From contig NZ_JAHDTH010000001.1 of NCBI RefSeq assembly GCF_018531445.1, forward strand, positions 1 to 64,000: 64,000 bases of DNA, given 5' to 3'. Shown here piece by piece: positions 43,957 to 53,217 of this stretch. The notes under the pieces are model-generated. The model saw nothing but the letters and a program-made list of their open reading frames with translations, searched no databases and was not told the origin of the DNA. The first letter of the stretch is position 1, and the number at the start of each line of letters is the position of its first letter. A program made the translations under genes and the position numbers. This DNA is from Pseudonocardia lacus. GTDB lineage: Bacteria > Actinomycetota > Actinomycetes > Mycobacteriales > Pseudonocardiaceae.

Positions 43957-44873
43957 GCGCGGGCGTGGCACCGGTCGCCGATGCCGTGCAGGACCCGGCC
44001 GAGCGGATCCGGGAGGCGGCCCGCCGGCTCGTCGAGGCCGGGGACTGCGCGCCGCGCCCGGCCCGCGACCCGGTCAACGAGCCGATGATCAACAACTGGA
44101 CGGAGGCGCTCGGCGACGCCAACCCGGCCTACCCGGGGATCGCGCCGCCGGCGATGGTGCAGGTCTGGACGATGGGCGGGCTGCACGGGCAGCGCGCCGA
44201 CGACGACCCGCTCGGTGCCATGACCCGCGTGCTCGACGAGGCCGGCTACACCTCGGTGGTGGCCACCGACTGCGCCCAGACCTACGCCCGCGCGCTGCGG
44301 CCCGGGGAGCGCCTGGCGGTCCGGGCGCGGCTCACCGACGTCGCCGGGCCCAAGCGCACCGCGCTGGGCGAGGGCTGGTTCGTGACGACGGTGAGCACCT
44401 GGACCGTCGACGGCGAACCGGTCGCCGAGATGATGTTCCGGATCCTGAAGTTCCGGCCCCCGCCGCCACCGCCACCCCCGCGCCAGGTACCGCGCCCGCA
44501 GGTCAACCGCGACACCGCCTACTTCTGGGAAGGCACGGCCGTCGGAGAGCTGCGCATCCAGAAGTGCGGGGAGTGCGGGGCGTTGCGGCACCCGCCCGGT
44601 CCGATGTGCCCGCGCTGCGGGGCCACCCGGCCCGGGTACGTGGTGGCCTCGGGGCGCGGCGAGGTCTACAGCTTCGTCGTGCACCACCACCCGCCGCTGC
44701 CGGGGCGGGAGGTGCCGTTCGTGGTCGCGCTGGTCGAGCTGGAGGAGGGCGTGCGGGTGCTGGGTGAGCTGCGCGGCGCCGATCCGGGGGCCGTCCGGAT
44801 CGGGGCGCCGGTCGAGGTCGACTTCGACCGCATCGACGACGAGCTGGTGCTGCCGGCATGGCGGCCGCGGTGA
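43953..44873 (+). CDS. chsH2: ChsH2, MaoC hydratase subunit fused to DUF35
   Basis: ChsH2 (Rv3542c) pairs with ChsH1 to hydrate the unsaturated C3 side chain; its DUF35 domain then recruits Ltp2 for retro-aldol cleavage. The 306-residue protein has an N-terminal MaoC-like half (INNWTEALGDANPAYPG, ATDCAQTYARALRPGERL) and, after a Pro-rich linker (residues 172-182), a DUF35 half. The zinc ribbon CGECGALRHPPGPMCPRCG supplies four Cys, followed by an OB-fold. GTG start overlaps fadE29 and the stop overlaps chsH1. Confidence 0.94.
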   Translation: MSAGVAPVADAVQDPAERIREAARRLVEAGDCAPRPARDPVNEPMINNWTEALGDANPAYPGIAPPAMVQVWTMGGLHGQRADDDPLGAMTRVLDEAGYTSVVATDCAQTYARALRPGERLAVRARLTDVAGPKRTALGEGWFVTTVSTWTVDGEPVAEMMFRILKFRPPPPPPPPRQVPRPQVNRDTAYFWEGTAVGELRIQKCGECGALRHPPGPMCPRCGATRPGYVVASGRGEVYSFVVHHHPPLPGREVPFVVALVELEEGVRVLGELRGADPGAVRIGAPVEVDFDRIDDELVLPAWRPR

Positions 44874-45298
44874 CGCGCGCCCCCGGGGCCCCGCCCGCCG
44901 TCGGCACCGAGCTGCCCGCGCTGCGCCTGGACGTGACCGCGACGTTCGTGGTGGCGACGGCGCTGGCCACCCGCGACTTCCAGGACGTCCACCACGACCG
45001 GGTCGCCGCCGTCGCGCGCGGCTCGAAGGACATCTTCCTCAACATCCTCACCACCACGGGGCTGGTGCAGCGCTGCGTCACCGACTGGGCGGGTCCGGCG
45101 GCGGTGGTGCGCGCCGTGTCGATCCGGCTCGGGGTGCCCTGCTACGCCGGCGACGAGCTGGTGCTGGGCGGGCGGGTGGCCGCTGTCGAGGCGGCCCACG
45201 CCGGTGGACCGGAGGGCGTGGAGGTGCTCGTCGAGGTCGTCGGTCGGTGCGGTCTGGGTGACCACGTCACCGGTACCGTGAAGGTGGTGCTGCCGTGA
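44870..45298 (+). CDS. chsH1: ChsH1, MaoC-like hydratase subunit
   Basis: ChsH1 (Rv3541c) carries the catalytic hydratase residues of the ChsH1-ChsH2 enzyme. The segment ALATRDFQDVHHDRVAAV contains the catalytic Asp and His, and GSKDIFLNILTTTGLVQRCVTDWAGP is nearly identical to the mycobacterial protein. The GTG at 44870 gives 142 residues and a 4-base overlap with chsH2, as elsewhere in this operon. An ATG four codons upstream (44858) is possible but overlaps chsH2 by 16 bases. It overlaps ltp2 by 4 bases. Confidence 0.92.
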   Translation: MTRAPGAPPAVGTELPALRLDVTATFVVATALATRDFQDVHHDRVAAVARGSKDIFLNILTTTGLVQRCVTDWAGPAAVVRAVSIRLGVPCYAGDELVLGGRVAAVEAAHAGGPEGVEVLVEVVGRCGLGDHVTGTVKVVLP

Positions 45299-46467
45299 GC
45301 GCGCTGTCCGGGGCGGCGTCGGTGGTCGGGATCGGGGCCACCGAGTTCTCCAAGGACTCCGGGCGCAGCGAGCTGCAACTGGCCGCCGAGGCGGTGCGCG
45401 CCGCGCTCGACGACGCCGGCCTGCGACCGTCCGACGTCGACGGGCTCGTGACGTTCTCGATGGACGCCAACGCCGAGATCGCCGTGGCCCGCGAGCTCGG
45501 CGTGCCGCGGCTGCGGTTCTTCGGCCAGATCGGTTACGGCGGCGGGGCCGCGTGCGCGACCGTCGGGCACGCCGCCATGGCCGTCGCCACCGGCGTCGCC
45601 GACGTCGTGGTCTGCTACCGGGCGTTCAACGAGCGGTCCGGGCACCGGTTCGGGCGGGTGGCCGCGGGTGCCACGGCGGCGCCGACCTCCGGCGGCATCG
45701 ACAACGGCTGGCAGTACCCGGTGGGCCTGTCCACCCCGGCCGCGACCGTGGCCATGTTCGCCCAGCGCTACCTGCACGAGTTCGGCGCCACCAGCGAGGA
45801 CTTCGGCCGGGTCGCGGTGGCCATGCGCCGCCACGCCGCGACCAACCCGCGCGCCTGGTTCCACGGCCGGCCCATCACGCTGGCCGAGCACCAGGCCTCG
45901 CGCTGGATCGTGGAGCCGCTGCACCTGCTGGACTGCTGCCAGGAGAGCGACGGCGCGGTGGCCGTAGTCGTCACCAGTACCGCGCGCGCCCGGGACCTGC
46001 CGCACCCGCCCGCGGTGATCACCGCGGCCGCCCAGGGCAGCGGCGCCGACCAGTTCACGATGACCAGCTACTACCGCGACGACCTCACCGGCCTGCCCGA
46101 GCTGGGCCTGGTGGCCCGGCAGCTGTGGGCCCAGGCCGGGATCGGGCCGGCGGACGTGCAGGTCGGCATGCTCTACGACCACTTCACCCCGTTCGTCCTG
46201 GTCCAGCTGGAGGAGCTGGGGTTCTGCGGGCGCGGCGAGGCCCGGCACTTCCTCGCCGACGGCGGGATCGAGCTGGACGGCGCGCTGCCGGTCAACCCGC
46301 ACGGCGGGCAGCTGGGGGAGGCCTACATCCACGGGATGAACGGGCTGGCCGAGGGCGTGCGCCAGATCCGGGGCAGCGCCGTGAACCAGGTCGCCGACGT
46401 GCGGAACGTGGTCGTCACGGCCGGGACCGGCGTACCGACGAGCGGTCTGGTGCTGGCCGTCGGCTGA
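45295..46467 (+). CDS. ltp2: Ltp2, steroid side-chain retro-aldolase (thiolase fold)
   Basis: Ltp2 (Rv3540c) cleaves the hydroxylated side-chain CoA ester to androstenedione-type ketone and propionyl-CoA, acting bound to the DUF35 domain of ChsH2. It has the thiolase fold but lacks thiolase Cys chemistry. In this 390-residue copy YDHFTPF places Tyr294 and His296 where the known catalytic pair lies. GATEFSKDSGRSELQLAAEAV at the N-terminus and NPHGGQLGEAYIHGMNG near 340 are further matches. It closes the igr operon; the next gene is 372 bases downstream. Confidence 0.94.
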   Translation: MSALSGAASVVGIGATEFSKDSGRSELQLAAEAVRAALDDAGLRPSDVDGLVTFSMDANAEIAVARELGVPRLRFFGQIGYGGGAACATVGHAAMAVATGVADVVVCYRAFNERSGHRFGRVAAGATAAPTSGGIDNGWQYPVGLSTPAATVAMFAQRYLHEFGATSEDFGRVAVAMRRHAATNPRAWFHGRPITLAEHQASRWIVEPLHLLDCCQESDGAVAVVVTSTARARDLPHPPAVITAAAQGSGADQFTMTSYYRDDLTGLPELGLVARQLWAQAGIGPADVQVGMLYDHFTPFVLVQLEELGFCGRGEARHFLADGGIELDGALPVNPHGGQLGEAYIHGMNGLAEGVRQIRGSAVNQVADVRNVVVTAGTGVPTSGLVLAVG

Positions 46468-46839
46468 GGCGTGGGGCACCGGCACGGGCGACAAGCCTCA
46501 CTGGTCGATAACAGTACTGGCACTTGACGAGCGGTGATCGAGAGCGCACACTCGGTGAGTACGCATCGACGTACGAGCGAGGACGGGTAGCTCCGCTCCC
46601 AGGCCAACGCCGCGACGATCCCGTCGGCGGCCCTCCCGCCCAATCACGCACCGCAGGTCCCGCGCCACCCGAGCCGCAGTCATCGGCTCGCCGTGACGCA
46701 GCGCGGTGCGTCACGGCGCCTCCCGGAACGGGGCGGCCGGTCCGCAGGCTCCGAGCCGACCTCGATCGGCCCGCCGACCCTGCTCCGCCACGACACGGCT
46801 CTGCCATGTGCTGACACGGGTCAGCGAAGAAGGAACCCC
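46468..46839 (+). other. 372-base intergenic region upstream of the secreted repeat protein
   Basis: No gene is supported here. It has TTGACG (46524-46529), a possible -35 without a convincing -10, and an inverted repeat GTACG (46559-46563) / CGTAC (46570-46574) with a 6-base spacer. AAGAAGGAA (46827-46835) is the ribosome binding site for the next gene. No strong terminator for the igr operon was found. Confidence 0.4.
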
Positions 46840-49251
46840 ATGTTTGGAAGAATGCTGACCGCTGCCGCAGCGGCCGGCCTGGTATTCGGCTACGTCAGCA
46901 CAGCGGCGTGGTCGTCCGAACCACCACCCGAGACCGCCTCGGCCTCCCCGGTCGCGACGGTGCACGCCGAGCCCGCCACCGAGCGGGGAACCGATCCGTT
47001 CGTCCCGGTGGCCGCGACCGTGCCCGTCGAGATCTCGGTGGCGCCGGCGAGCGGAGCGGTCCCCGGAAGCGCCCCGGGCCTCTACGGCGGCACCGAGCAG
47101 AACGCCTGCGACCGCGCCGCGATGGTGGCGTTCCTCCAGGGGAACGCCGACCGCGCCACCGCGTTCGCCCACGCCGAGGGCATCGGGACGGCCGACATCG
47201 CGAGCTACGTCGCCGAACTGACCCCGGTCGCGCTCCGCGCCGACACCGCGGTGACGAACCACGGCTTCGTCGACGGCCGCGCCGCGCCGTTCCAGTCCGT
47301 GCTGCAGGCGGGCACCGCCGTGATGGTGGACCGCTTCGGCACGCCCCAGGTGCGCTGCTTCTGCGGCAACCCCCTGGCCGCACCGGCGGCCCCGGCGGCG
47401 GCGGTCACGATCACGTACTCGGGCGAGGTGTGGCCGGGTCTGTCGTCCGGGAACGTCGACGTGATCGTCCCGGCGCAGGCGCCCGTGGACGAGTTCACCA
47501 TCGTGACCGCGACGGGCGGGGCGCTCGACCGCCCGGCCGGTTCCGACGGCGAGCGGGACACGGGCTCCGACCGCGGTGACGGCACCGGCACCGGCGACGG
47601 CACCGGCAACGGCGACGGCGACGGCACCGGCGACGGCACCGGCACCGGCACCGGCACCGGCGACGGCGACGGCACCGGCACCGACGGCAACGGTGGCGGC
47701 ACCGGCAACGGTGGCGGCGGCACGGGCAACGGTGGCGGCGACGGCGGCGGCACGGGTAGTGACGGCGACGACGGGACCGGTCCCGATGACGGTGACGGTG
47801 ACGGCACCGATCCCGACGACGGAACCGATCCCGACGACGGCACGGGCCCTGGTGACGGCACGGACCCTGGCGACGGCACGGACCCTGGTGACGGCGGCAC
47901 GGACCCTGACGATGGGACCGACCCTGACGATGGGACCGACCCTGACGATGGGACCGACCCCGACGACGGGACCGACCCCGACGACGGGACCGACCCCGAC
48001 GACGGGACCGACCCCGACGACGGCACGGACCCTGACGACGGGACCGACCCTGACGACGGGACCGACCCCGATGATGGGACCGACCCCGATGATGGGACCG
48101 ACCCCGATGATGGGACCGACCCCGACGACGGCACGGACCCTGACGACGGCACGGACCCTGACGACGGCACGGACCCTGACGACGGCACCGATCCCGACGA
48201 CGGCACCGATCCCGACGACGGCACCGATCCCGACGACGGTGAGCCCGCTTACGTCGCCTGCGTGGTGAGCGAGGGAGTCACCCAGACCGCAACGACGGTG
48301 ACGGGTACCTCGGCCAACGACACCATCGACTGCACCAACGCGACCGGTGGCAAGACCATCACCGGCGGCGACGGAAACGACACGATCACCGGCACGGTCT
48401 ACGACGACAACATCAGCGGGGGCGCCGGCAACGACACCCTCACCGGTGGCCCTGGAGAGGACACCATCGACCCCGGCGAGGGCGAGGACACCGTGACGCT
48501 GTCCGACCAGACCCCGAACCCGTACCCGGGACCGCCTGCCGTGGCGGCCCGCGTCGCGGCTCCGGCCGCGGTCGAGACACCGGCGGACGTGCCTGCCGAC
48601 GCTCCGGCCGAGGCGCCCGCTCCGGCCGAGCTCTCCGCCGATGCACCGATCGACGCCCCGGCGCCGGCCGAGGCGCCGGCCGAGGCGCCGGTCGACGCAC
48701 CAGAGCCGGTCGAGACGGTCGTCGAGGACGAGGACGACCCTGCTCCCCCGACCGAGGAGCAGGTGACTGTGCCCGACGAGGACCAGGTGTCTGTTCCTGA
48801 GGAGGACCAGGTGTCTGTTCCTGAGGAGGACGAGGTGTCTGTTCCTGAGGAGGACCAGGTGTCTGTTCCTGAGGAGGAGCAGGTGACTGTGCCCGACGAG
48901 GACCAGGCGACTGTTCCTGAGGAGGACGAGGTGTCTGTCCCTGACGAGGACGATTTGACTGTTCCTGACGAGGACGAGGTGACTGTTCCTGATGAGGACC
49001 AGGTGACCGGTCCCGACGAGGACGAGGTGTCTGTTCCTGACGAGGACGAGGTGTCTGTTCCCGACGAGGACCAGGTGACCGGTCCCGACGAGGACCAGGT
49101 GACCGGTCCCGACGAGGACGAGGTGTCTGTTCCCGACGAGGACCAGGTGACCGGTCCCGACGAGGACCCGGGCACGACCCCGACCGAGGACGAGGAGACC
49201 GGACAGGTCGAGGACGAGGCGACCGACACCGCCGACGTCGACAACCCGTAG
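46840..49251 (+). CDS. Secreted, highly repetitive acidic protein with DUF6777-like and RTX segments
   Basis: An 803-residue exported protein starting at ATG 46840 with AAGAAGGAA upstream. Order: signal peptide (about 1-25, cleaved near AAWSS); a Cys-containing domain (about 80-230) with RAMVAFLQGN-like, VTNHGFVDGRAAPFQSVLQA and VRCFCGNPLA segments resembling actinobacterial DUF6777; a Gly/Asp/Thr-rich linker; nineteen DPDDGT-type repeats; an RTX-like calcium-binding stretch (GGDGNDTITG, GGAGNDTLTGG); an Ala/Pro linker; and about 18 copies of an eight-residue Glu/Asp-Val-Pro repeat. No LPXTG or C-terminal membrane helix is present. It is likely a calcium-binding surface or matrix protein. It interrupts the steroid genes; no functional link is visible. 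The first segment is quoted loosely; the true residues are AAMVAFLQGN. Confidence 0.8.
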   Translation: MFGRMLTAAAAAGLVFGYVSTAAWSSEPPPETASASPVATVHAEPATERGTDPFVPVAATVPVEISVAPASGAVPGSAPGLYGGTEQNACDRAAMVAFLQGNADRATAFAHAEGIGTADIASYVAELTPVALRADTAVTNHGFVDGRAAPFQSVLQAGTAVMVDRFGTPQVRCFCGNPLAAPAAPAAAVTITYSGEVWPGLSSGNVDVIVPAQAPVDEFTIVTATGGALDRPAGSDGERDTGSDRGDGTGTGDGTGNGDGDGTGDGTGTGTGTGDGDGTGTDGNGGGTGNGGGGTGNGGGDGGGTGSDGDDGTGPDDGDGDGTDPDDGTDPDDGTGPGDGTDPGDGTDPGDGGTDPDDGTDPDDGTDPDDGTDPDDGTDPDDGTDPDDGTDPDDGTDPDDGTDPDDGTDPDDGTDPDDGTDPDDGTDPDDGTDPDDGTDPDDGTDPDDGTDPDDGTDPDDGTDPDDGEPAYVACVVSEGVTQTATTVTGTSANDTIDCTNATGGKTITGGDGNDTITGTVYDDNISGGAGNDTLTGGPGEDTIDPGEGEDTVTLSDQTPNPYPGPPAVAARVAAPAAVETPADVPADAPAEAPAPAELSADAPIDAPAPAEAPAEAPVDAPEPVETVVEDEDDPAPPTEEQVTVPDEDQVSVPEEDQVSVPEEDEVSVPEEDQVSVPEEEQVTVPDEDQATVPEEDEVSVPDEDDLTVPDEDEVTVPDEDQVTGPDEDEVSVPDEDEVSVPDEDQVTGPDEDQVTGPDEDEVSVPDEDQVTGPDEDPGTTPTEDEETGQVEDEATDTADVDNP
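47899..48240 (+). repeat. Nineteen tandem 18-base units coding DPDDGT repeats
   Basis: The stretch is exactly 342 bases, 19 x 18, each unit a synonymous variant of ACCGACCCCGACGACGGG. Blocks of adjacent identical variants (for example three with GATGATGGG near 48070-48117) indicate recent local duplication. Confidence 0.92.
48361..48465 (+). other. RTX-like calcium-binding nonapeptide segment
   Basis: Within the repeat protein, GGDGNDTITG and GGAGNDTLTGG follow the GGXGXDXUX nonapeptide rule of RTX proteins, which fold into a parallel beta-roll with Ca2+. Only about three units are present, so it would be a short roll. Confidence 0.65.
48754..49185 (+). repeat. About 18 tandem 24-base units coding an acidic octapeptide
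   Basis: Units encode E-D-(Q/E)-V-(S/T)-(V/G)-P-(D/E), the last unit degenerate (EDPGTTPT). The charge is strongly negative, with regular Val and Pro spacing. The array is independent of the DPDDGT array and differs in length and period. Confidence 0.88.
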
Positions 49252-49301
49252 GGATCGCCGCCCGGTCCGGCGGGATCCTCGCAGGCGAACCGGGCACGCA
49301 G

Positions 49302-49334
49302 TGGCCCCGACCTCCGCGGAGGAGGTCGGGGCCA
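49302..49334 (+). terminator. Strong hairpin terminator after the repeat protein
   Basis: TGGCCCCGACCTCC (49302-49315) and GGAGGTCGGGGCCA (49321-49334) form a perfect 14-base-pair stem with a 5-base loop, 51 bases after the stop codon. There is no long T-tract, as is common in high-GC actinobacteria. Confidence 0.8.
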
Positions 49335-49464
49335 TTGCGCTGCCGCTTCGAACCGCCGCCCGGACCGACCGCGTCCCGGCGGCCGGTAGGCTGCCGGCGA
49401 TTCTCGGGTCGGCCGCATCCAGTTGAGCGCGCCACCTCCCGACCACGGACGGTGAGGCTGGGTT

Positions 49465-49959
49465 GTGACGGGTCCGCGCGGCGAGAGCTCGTCCGCCCCG
49501 ACGCTGCGCCAGCTCATCCGCTCGCGCATGGCCGAGCGCGGGTGGTCCTACGCCGATCTGGAACGCGAGTCCGGGCGGGCGCTGAGCCGCGGTCGGTGGC
49601 AGCAGTTGGGGTCGGCGGACGCGCAGCACAAGTTCCCGAACCCGGAGTCGTTGACGATCATCGCGCAGGTGCTGCAGATCGACGTCACCTCGGTCGTCCT
49701 CGCTGCCGCCCGCGCGGTCGGCCTGCCCGTGGCCGTGCAGACCAGCGAGCTGGCGAACCTGCTTCCCGCGGGCACCGAGCGGCTCTCCGCACCGATGCGC
49801 GACGCCATCCTGGGTCTGGTGCGCGCGGCCGTCGCCGAGGCGGCCGCGGATCCCGTTCGCGGCGAGGTCGGCGGGGTGACCCTGGAGTGGCCGAAGGGAT
49901 CCGCGCCGTCCCGGCAGGACCCGGACGCCCCGGCCCGCCGCGCGGAAGCCGACCTCTAG
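49465..49959 (+). CDS. Helix-turn-helix DNA-binding protein
   Basis: A 164-residue protein with an XRE-like N-terminal domain: TLRQLIRSRMAERGWSYADLERESG, then LSRGRWQQLG and NPESLTIIAQVLQIDVTSVVLAAARAVGL. The rest is a helical region and an Asp/Arg/Ala-rich tail with no recognised domain. The start is a GTG at 49465. It lies downstream of the terminator hairpin, so it has its own promoter. A small protein gene follows 206 bases later; in actinobacteria such HTH proteins often pair with ImmA/IrrE-like partners, but no HExxH is present here. Target unknown. Confidence 0.8.
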   Translation: MTGPRGESSSAPTLRQLIRSRMAERGWSYADLERESGRALSRGRWQQLGSADAQHKFPNPESLTIIAQVLQIDVTSVVLAAARAVGLPVAVQTSELANLLPAGTERLSAPMRDAILGLVRAAVAEAAADPVRGEVGGVTLEWPKGSAPSRQDPDAPARRAEADL

Positions 49960-50165
49960 TCACGACCCCTCGGCGCGGCCGACTCGATCAGGTGGTGTTC
50001 GACGCGGAGGTGGAACGTCCGCGCTGCGCGCAGCGGTACAGACGGTGTACGGCTCTCGCCCCGGTCACCGGTTCGCGCCGGCGGGGCCCTGTCGCAGAGC
50101 GCTGCACGTCGCACCGACACCGGCGACCCAGCTCCCCGCGCATCCCGATCGGAAGGAACCGCGCG

Positions 50166-50471
50166 GTGCCATCCTGGAGTCCCGTCCCCACTCCCCGGAG
50201 CGCAGCCGGCACCGACCCGACGGCCGGCGCTGACGTGCGGGCGCTCGTCGCAGGCCTGGAAGGCGCGATCGACGTCGTGGTCACCCCGATGCCGGACGTG
50301 GTCGCCCGGCTGTACAGCGGTGGGCGGGTGAAGGTGCTGTACCTGGACCGCGACAGCCCGCCCGAGGACCTCCGCTGGGCGCTGCGGGAGGTGCTCCGGG
50401 TCCTGGCGCTGGGACCCGCGGCGGCGATCGCCGCAGTCCCCGTCCCGCGACTGCGCCTGGTCCGCAACTAA
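50166..50471 (+). CDS. Small hypothetical protein downstream of the HTH gene
   Basis: A 101-residue product from the GTG at 50166, with GGAAGGAA 8 bases upstream. The conserved-looking core is DVVVTPMPDVVARLYSGG followed by VKVLYLDRDSPPEDLRWALREVLRVLALG. The frame is open further upstream, but that part is Arg/Pro-rich and looks non-coding. No domain was recognised. The LDRDSPPED...WALREVLRVLALG pattern is reminiscent of small partners of HTH proteins in actinobacteria; this is a weak impression. It has no catalytic motif. Confidence 0.55.
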   Translation: MPSWSPVPTPRSAAGTDPTAGADVRALVAGLEGAIDVVVTPMPDVVARLYSGGRVKVLYLDRDSPPEDLRWALREVLRVLALGPAAAIAAVPVPRLRLVRN

Positions 50472-50488
50472 CGCCTTGGCGGCCCCAG

Positions 50489-50565
50489 GTGTCTTCGCAG
50501 GGGCGGTGTGGTCGGCGCAGAGTCCACAGCATCTGCGAGGACTACGGGGACTCTGCGGAGACGGC
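50489..50565. repeat. Dispersed intergenic repeat, copy C
   Basis: Begins GTCTTCGCAGGGGCGGTG (50491-50508), identical over 18 bases to copy A at 25997-26014. It continues with GGCGCAGAGTCC, CTGCGAGGAC (50533-50542) and CTGCGGAGAC (50553-50562). It lies just 3' of the small protein gene and runs into the end of the zinc-ribbon gene on the other strand. Confidence 0.6.
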
Positions 50566-50808
50566 GGCGACTCCGACGAGGGGCAGGCGCCCCTGCGCGA
50601 CCGCGCGGTCGATGTCGCCGCGCAGATCGGGGCAGCCGGTGCGCGGGTCGAAGGCGGGGCAGCGGCGCTGGGCGTCGGCGGTCCACTGGATGCTGGTGTG
50701 CTCGGCGCTGGTCTTGCGAACCCGGACCGCCGCTCCACAACGGGTGCAGTCGACGGTGACCAACCCGGATTCGAGGAACTCCCGGCGATCAGCAGCGGTG
50801 CTGGTCAC
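50542..50808 (-). CDS. Small zinc-ribbon-like protein coupled to kshA
   Basis: An 88-residue protein whose GTG at 50808 overlaps the kshA stop by 4 bases, so the two are co-translated. It has a cysteine pair VDCTRCGAAVRVRK near residues 17-30 and further Cys in RRCPAF and TGCPDL, compatible with a metal site. HTSIQWTADAQ is a conserved-looking motif. I recall similar small proteins beside kshA in other actinobacteria but no established role. It may assist KshA assembly or electron transfer. The last codons run into the dispersed repeat, so the C-terminus may be recent. Confidence 0.7.
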   Translation of the reverse strand: MTSTAADRREFLESGLVTVDCTRCGAAVRVRKTSAEHTSIQWTADAQRRCPAFDPRTGCPDLRGDIDRAVAQGRLPLVGVAAVSAESP

Positions 50809-51989
50809 GGGGTCGTCGCGGCCTCGCGCCGGCGGAGGTTCTCGGCGACCTCGCGCTCCCAGGCAGCCACCGCGCGGGTCGTGTCGACCTCGAACTCGAA
50901 CCGCTCGACCATCTCCGGGGTGACGTCCTCGACGTCGACGTAGAACTGCTCGTACCAGCGGCGCAGCTGGTAGACGGGGCCGTCGCCGTCGCAGAGCAGC
51001 GGGTTGTCGATGCGGGTCTTGTTCTTCCAGATCGCCACGTCCTGCTCGAAGCCGACGCCGGTGCCCTTGGCGAACTTCGCGGCCATCGCGTCGGCGTCGG
51101 CGTCGGAGACGCCCGGTGGCTTCTTCACGATCGCGCCCCACTGCAGGACGAACGAGTCGGGGCTGACCGGGTAGTGGCAGTTGATCAGCACCGTCTCCAC
51201 GGTGTAGCCGCGCACGGTGTTCCACAGGTAGTCGATCATGTACGAGGGCCCGTAGTAGGACGCCTCGGAGCGCAGGACGCTGTCCTGGCCGGTGTAGGTG
51301 GTGCCCGAGCCGATGTCGGGCCGGCCGCGGGAGTCGAGGTACTGGGTGGCGACGTGGCCCTCGAAGACGTTGCGGAACGCCATCGGGAACGCGAAGTGCA
51401 CGTAGAAGAAGTGGGCCATGTCGACGACGTTGTCGACGATCTCCCGGCAGTTCGCGCCGTCGATGCGGATCGCGTTCCAGGTCCAGTTGCTCCACTCGTC
51501 GGAGAACGCGCCCGGGATGCGCGGGATGGACACCTCCGGCGGCGGCGGGTTGCCCTGGGGGTCGTGCCAGACGAACAGCTGGCGGTTCTCCTCCAGGGTC
51601 GTCCACGCGCGGGTCCTGGCCCGGGGCGGGACCCGCTTGGCGTAGGGGATGCCCACGCACCGGCCGGTCCCGGCCCAGCGCCAGTCGTGGAAGGGGCAGG
51701 CGAGCGCGTCGTCCTTGACGGTGCCCTGGCTGAGGTCGCCGCCCATGTGCCGGCAGTAGGCGTCCAGGACGTGCAGCGCGCCGCGCGAGTCGGCGAAGAC
51801 CACCAGCTTGGTGCCGAAGGCCTCGACGGCGTGCGGGCGGCCGTCGCGGAAGGTCTCGGCCAGCCCCAGGCAGTGCCATCCCCGGGCGAACCGGGTGGGC
51901 GCCCGCCCGACGTCGATGGTGCGCACGGCCTGGTCGGTGCCTGCGTCGGTCACTGCTTCGGACACTGGGTCGGACACTGGGTCGGACAC
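50805..51989 (-). CDS. kshA: 3-ketosteroid 9-alpha-hydroxylase oxygenase KshA
   Basis: KshA hydroxylates C9 of 3-ketosteroids, which with KstD triggers ring B opening. The 394-residue Rieske oxygenase has CRHMGGDLSQG and CPFHDW (Cys79, His81, Cys98, His101) for the 2Fe-2S cluster, and DNVVDMAHFFYVHFA with His193 and His198 for the mononuclear iron. Electrons come from KshB at 20.4 kb. The GTG at 51989 follows GGAGGA by 6 bases; the N-terminus is a 12-base repeat with further in-frame GTGs. It lies 17 bases after fadA5 and is probably driven from the KstR-controlled fadA5 promoter. Confidence 0.96.
   Translation of the reverse strand: MSDPVSDPVSEAVTDAGTDQAVRTIDVGRAPTRFARGWHCLGLAETFRDGRPHAVEAFGTKLVVFADSRGALHVLDAYCRHMGGDLSQGTVKDDALACPFHDWRWAGTGRCVGIPYAKRVPPRARTRAWTTLEENRQLFVWHDPQGNPPPPEVSIPRIPGAFSDEWSNWTWNAIRIDGANCREIVDNVVDMAHFFYVHFAFPMAFRNVFEGHVATQYLDSRGRPDIGSGTTYTGQDSVLRSEASYYGPSYMIDYLWNTVRGYTVETVLINCHYPVSPDSFVLQWGAIVKKPPGVSDADADAMAAKFAKGTGVGFEQDVAIWKNKTRIDNPLLCDGDGPVYQLRRWYEQFYVDVEDVTPEMVERFEFEVDTTRAVAAWEREVAENLRRREAATTP
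51942..51989 (-). repeat. 12-base tandem repeat at the kshA start
   Basis: Reading on the minus strand, GTGTCCGACCCA occurs twice, followed by GTGTCCGAAGCA and GTGACCGACGCA. Each unit begins with GTG in frame, giving four possible starts. Only the first has a well-placed ribosome binding site. Confidence 0.85.
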
Positions 51990-52006
51990 TGCATTCCTCC
52001 GTGGAG

Positions 52007-53173
<1,167 letters not shown>

Positions 53174-53217
53174 GCGGCCCCTCGTCCCCGGCGGTTCCGC
53201 TGGGTCGCGCGCCGTGC

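Noticed and set aside
46468-46839. Coding genes in the gap before the repeat protein
   Set aside because: Frames here are short, biased toward Arg/Ser/Pro and lack ribosome binding sites; codon pattern drops relative to both neighbours.
47205-48224. Antisense PSSGSV-repeat frame as a possible gene
   Set aside because: It is simply the complement of the DPDDGT array, with no start signal and no non-repeat domain on a gene scale.
47899-48240. CRISPR array
   Set aside because: Units are contiguous 18-base coding repeats with no unique spacers.
46711-49629. Minus-strand open frame of 972 codons across the repeat protein
   Set aside because: It arises from the repetitive plus-strand gene, which has a signal peptide, a ribosome binding site and a terminator; the antisense product is low-complexity only.
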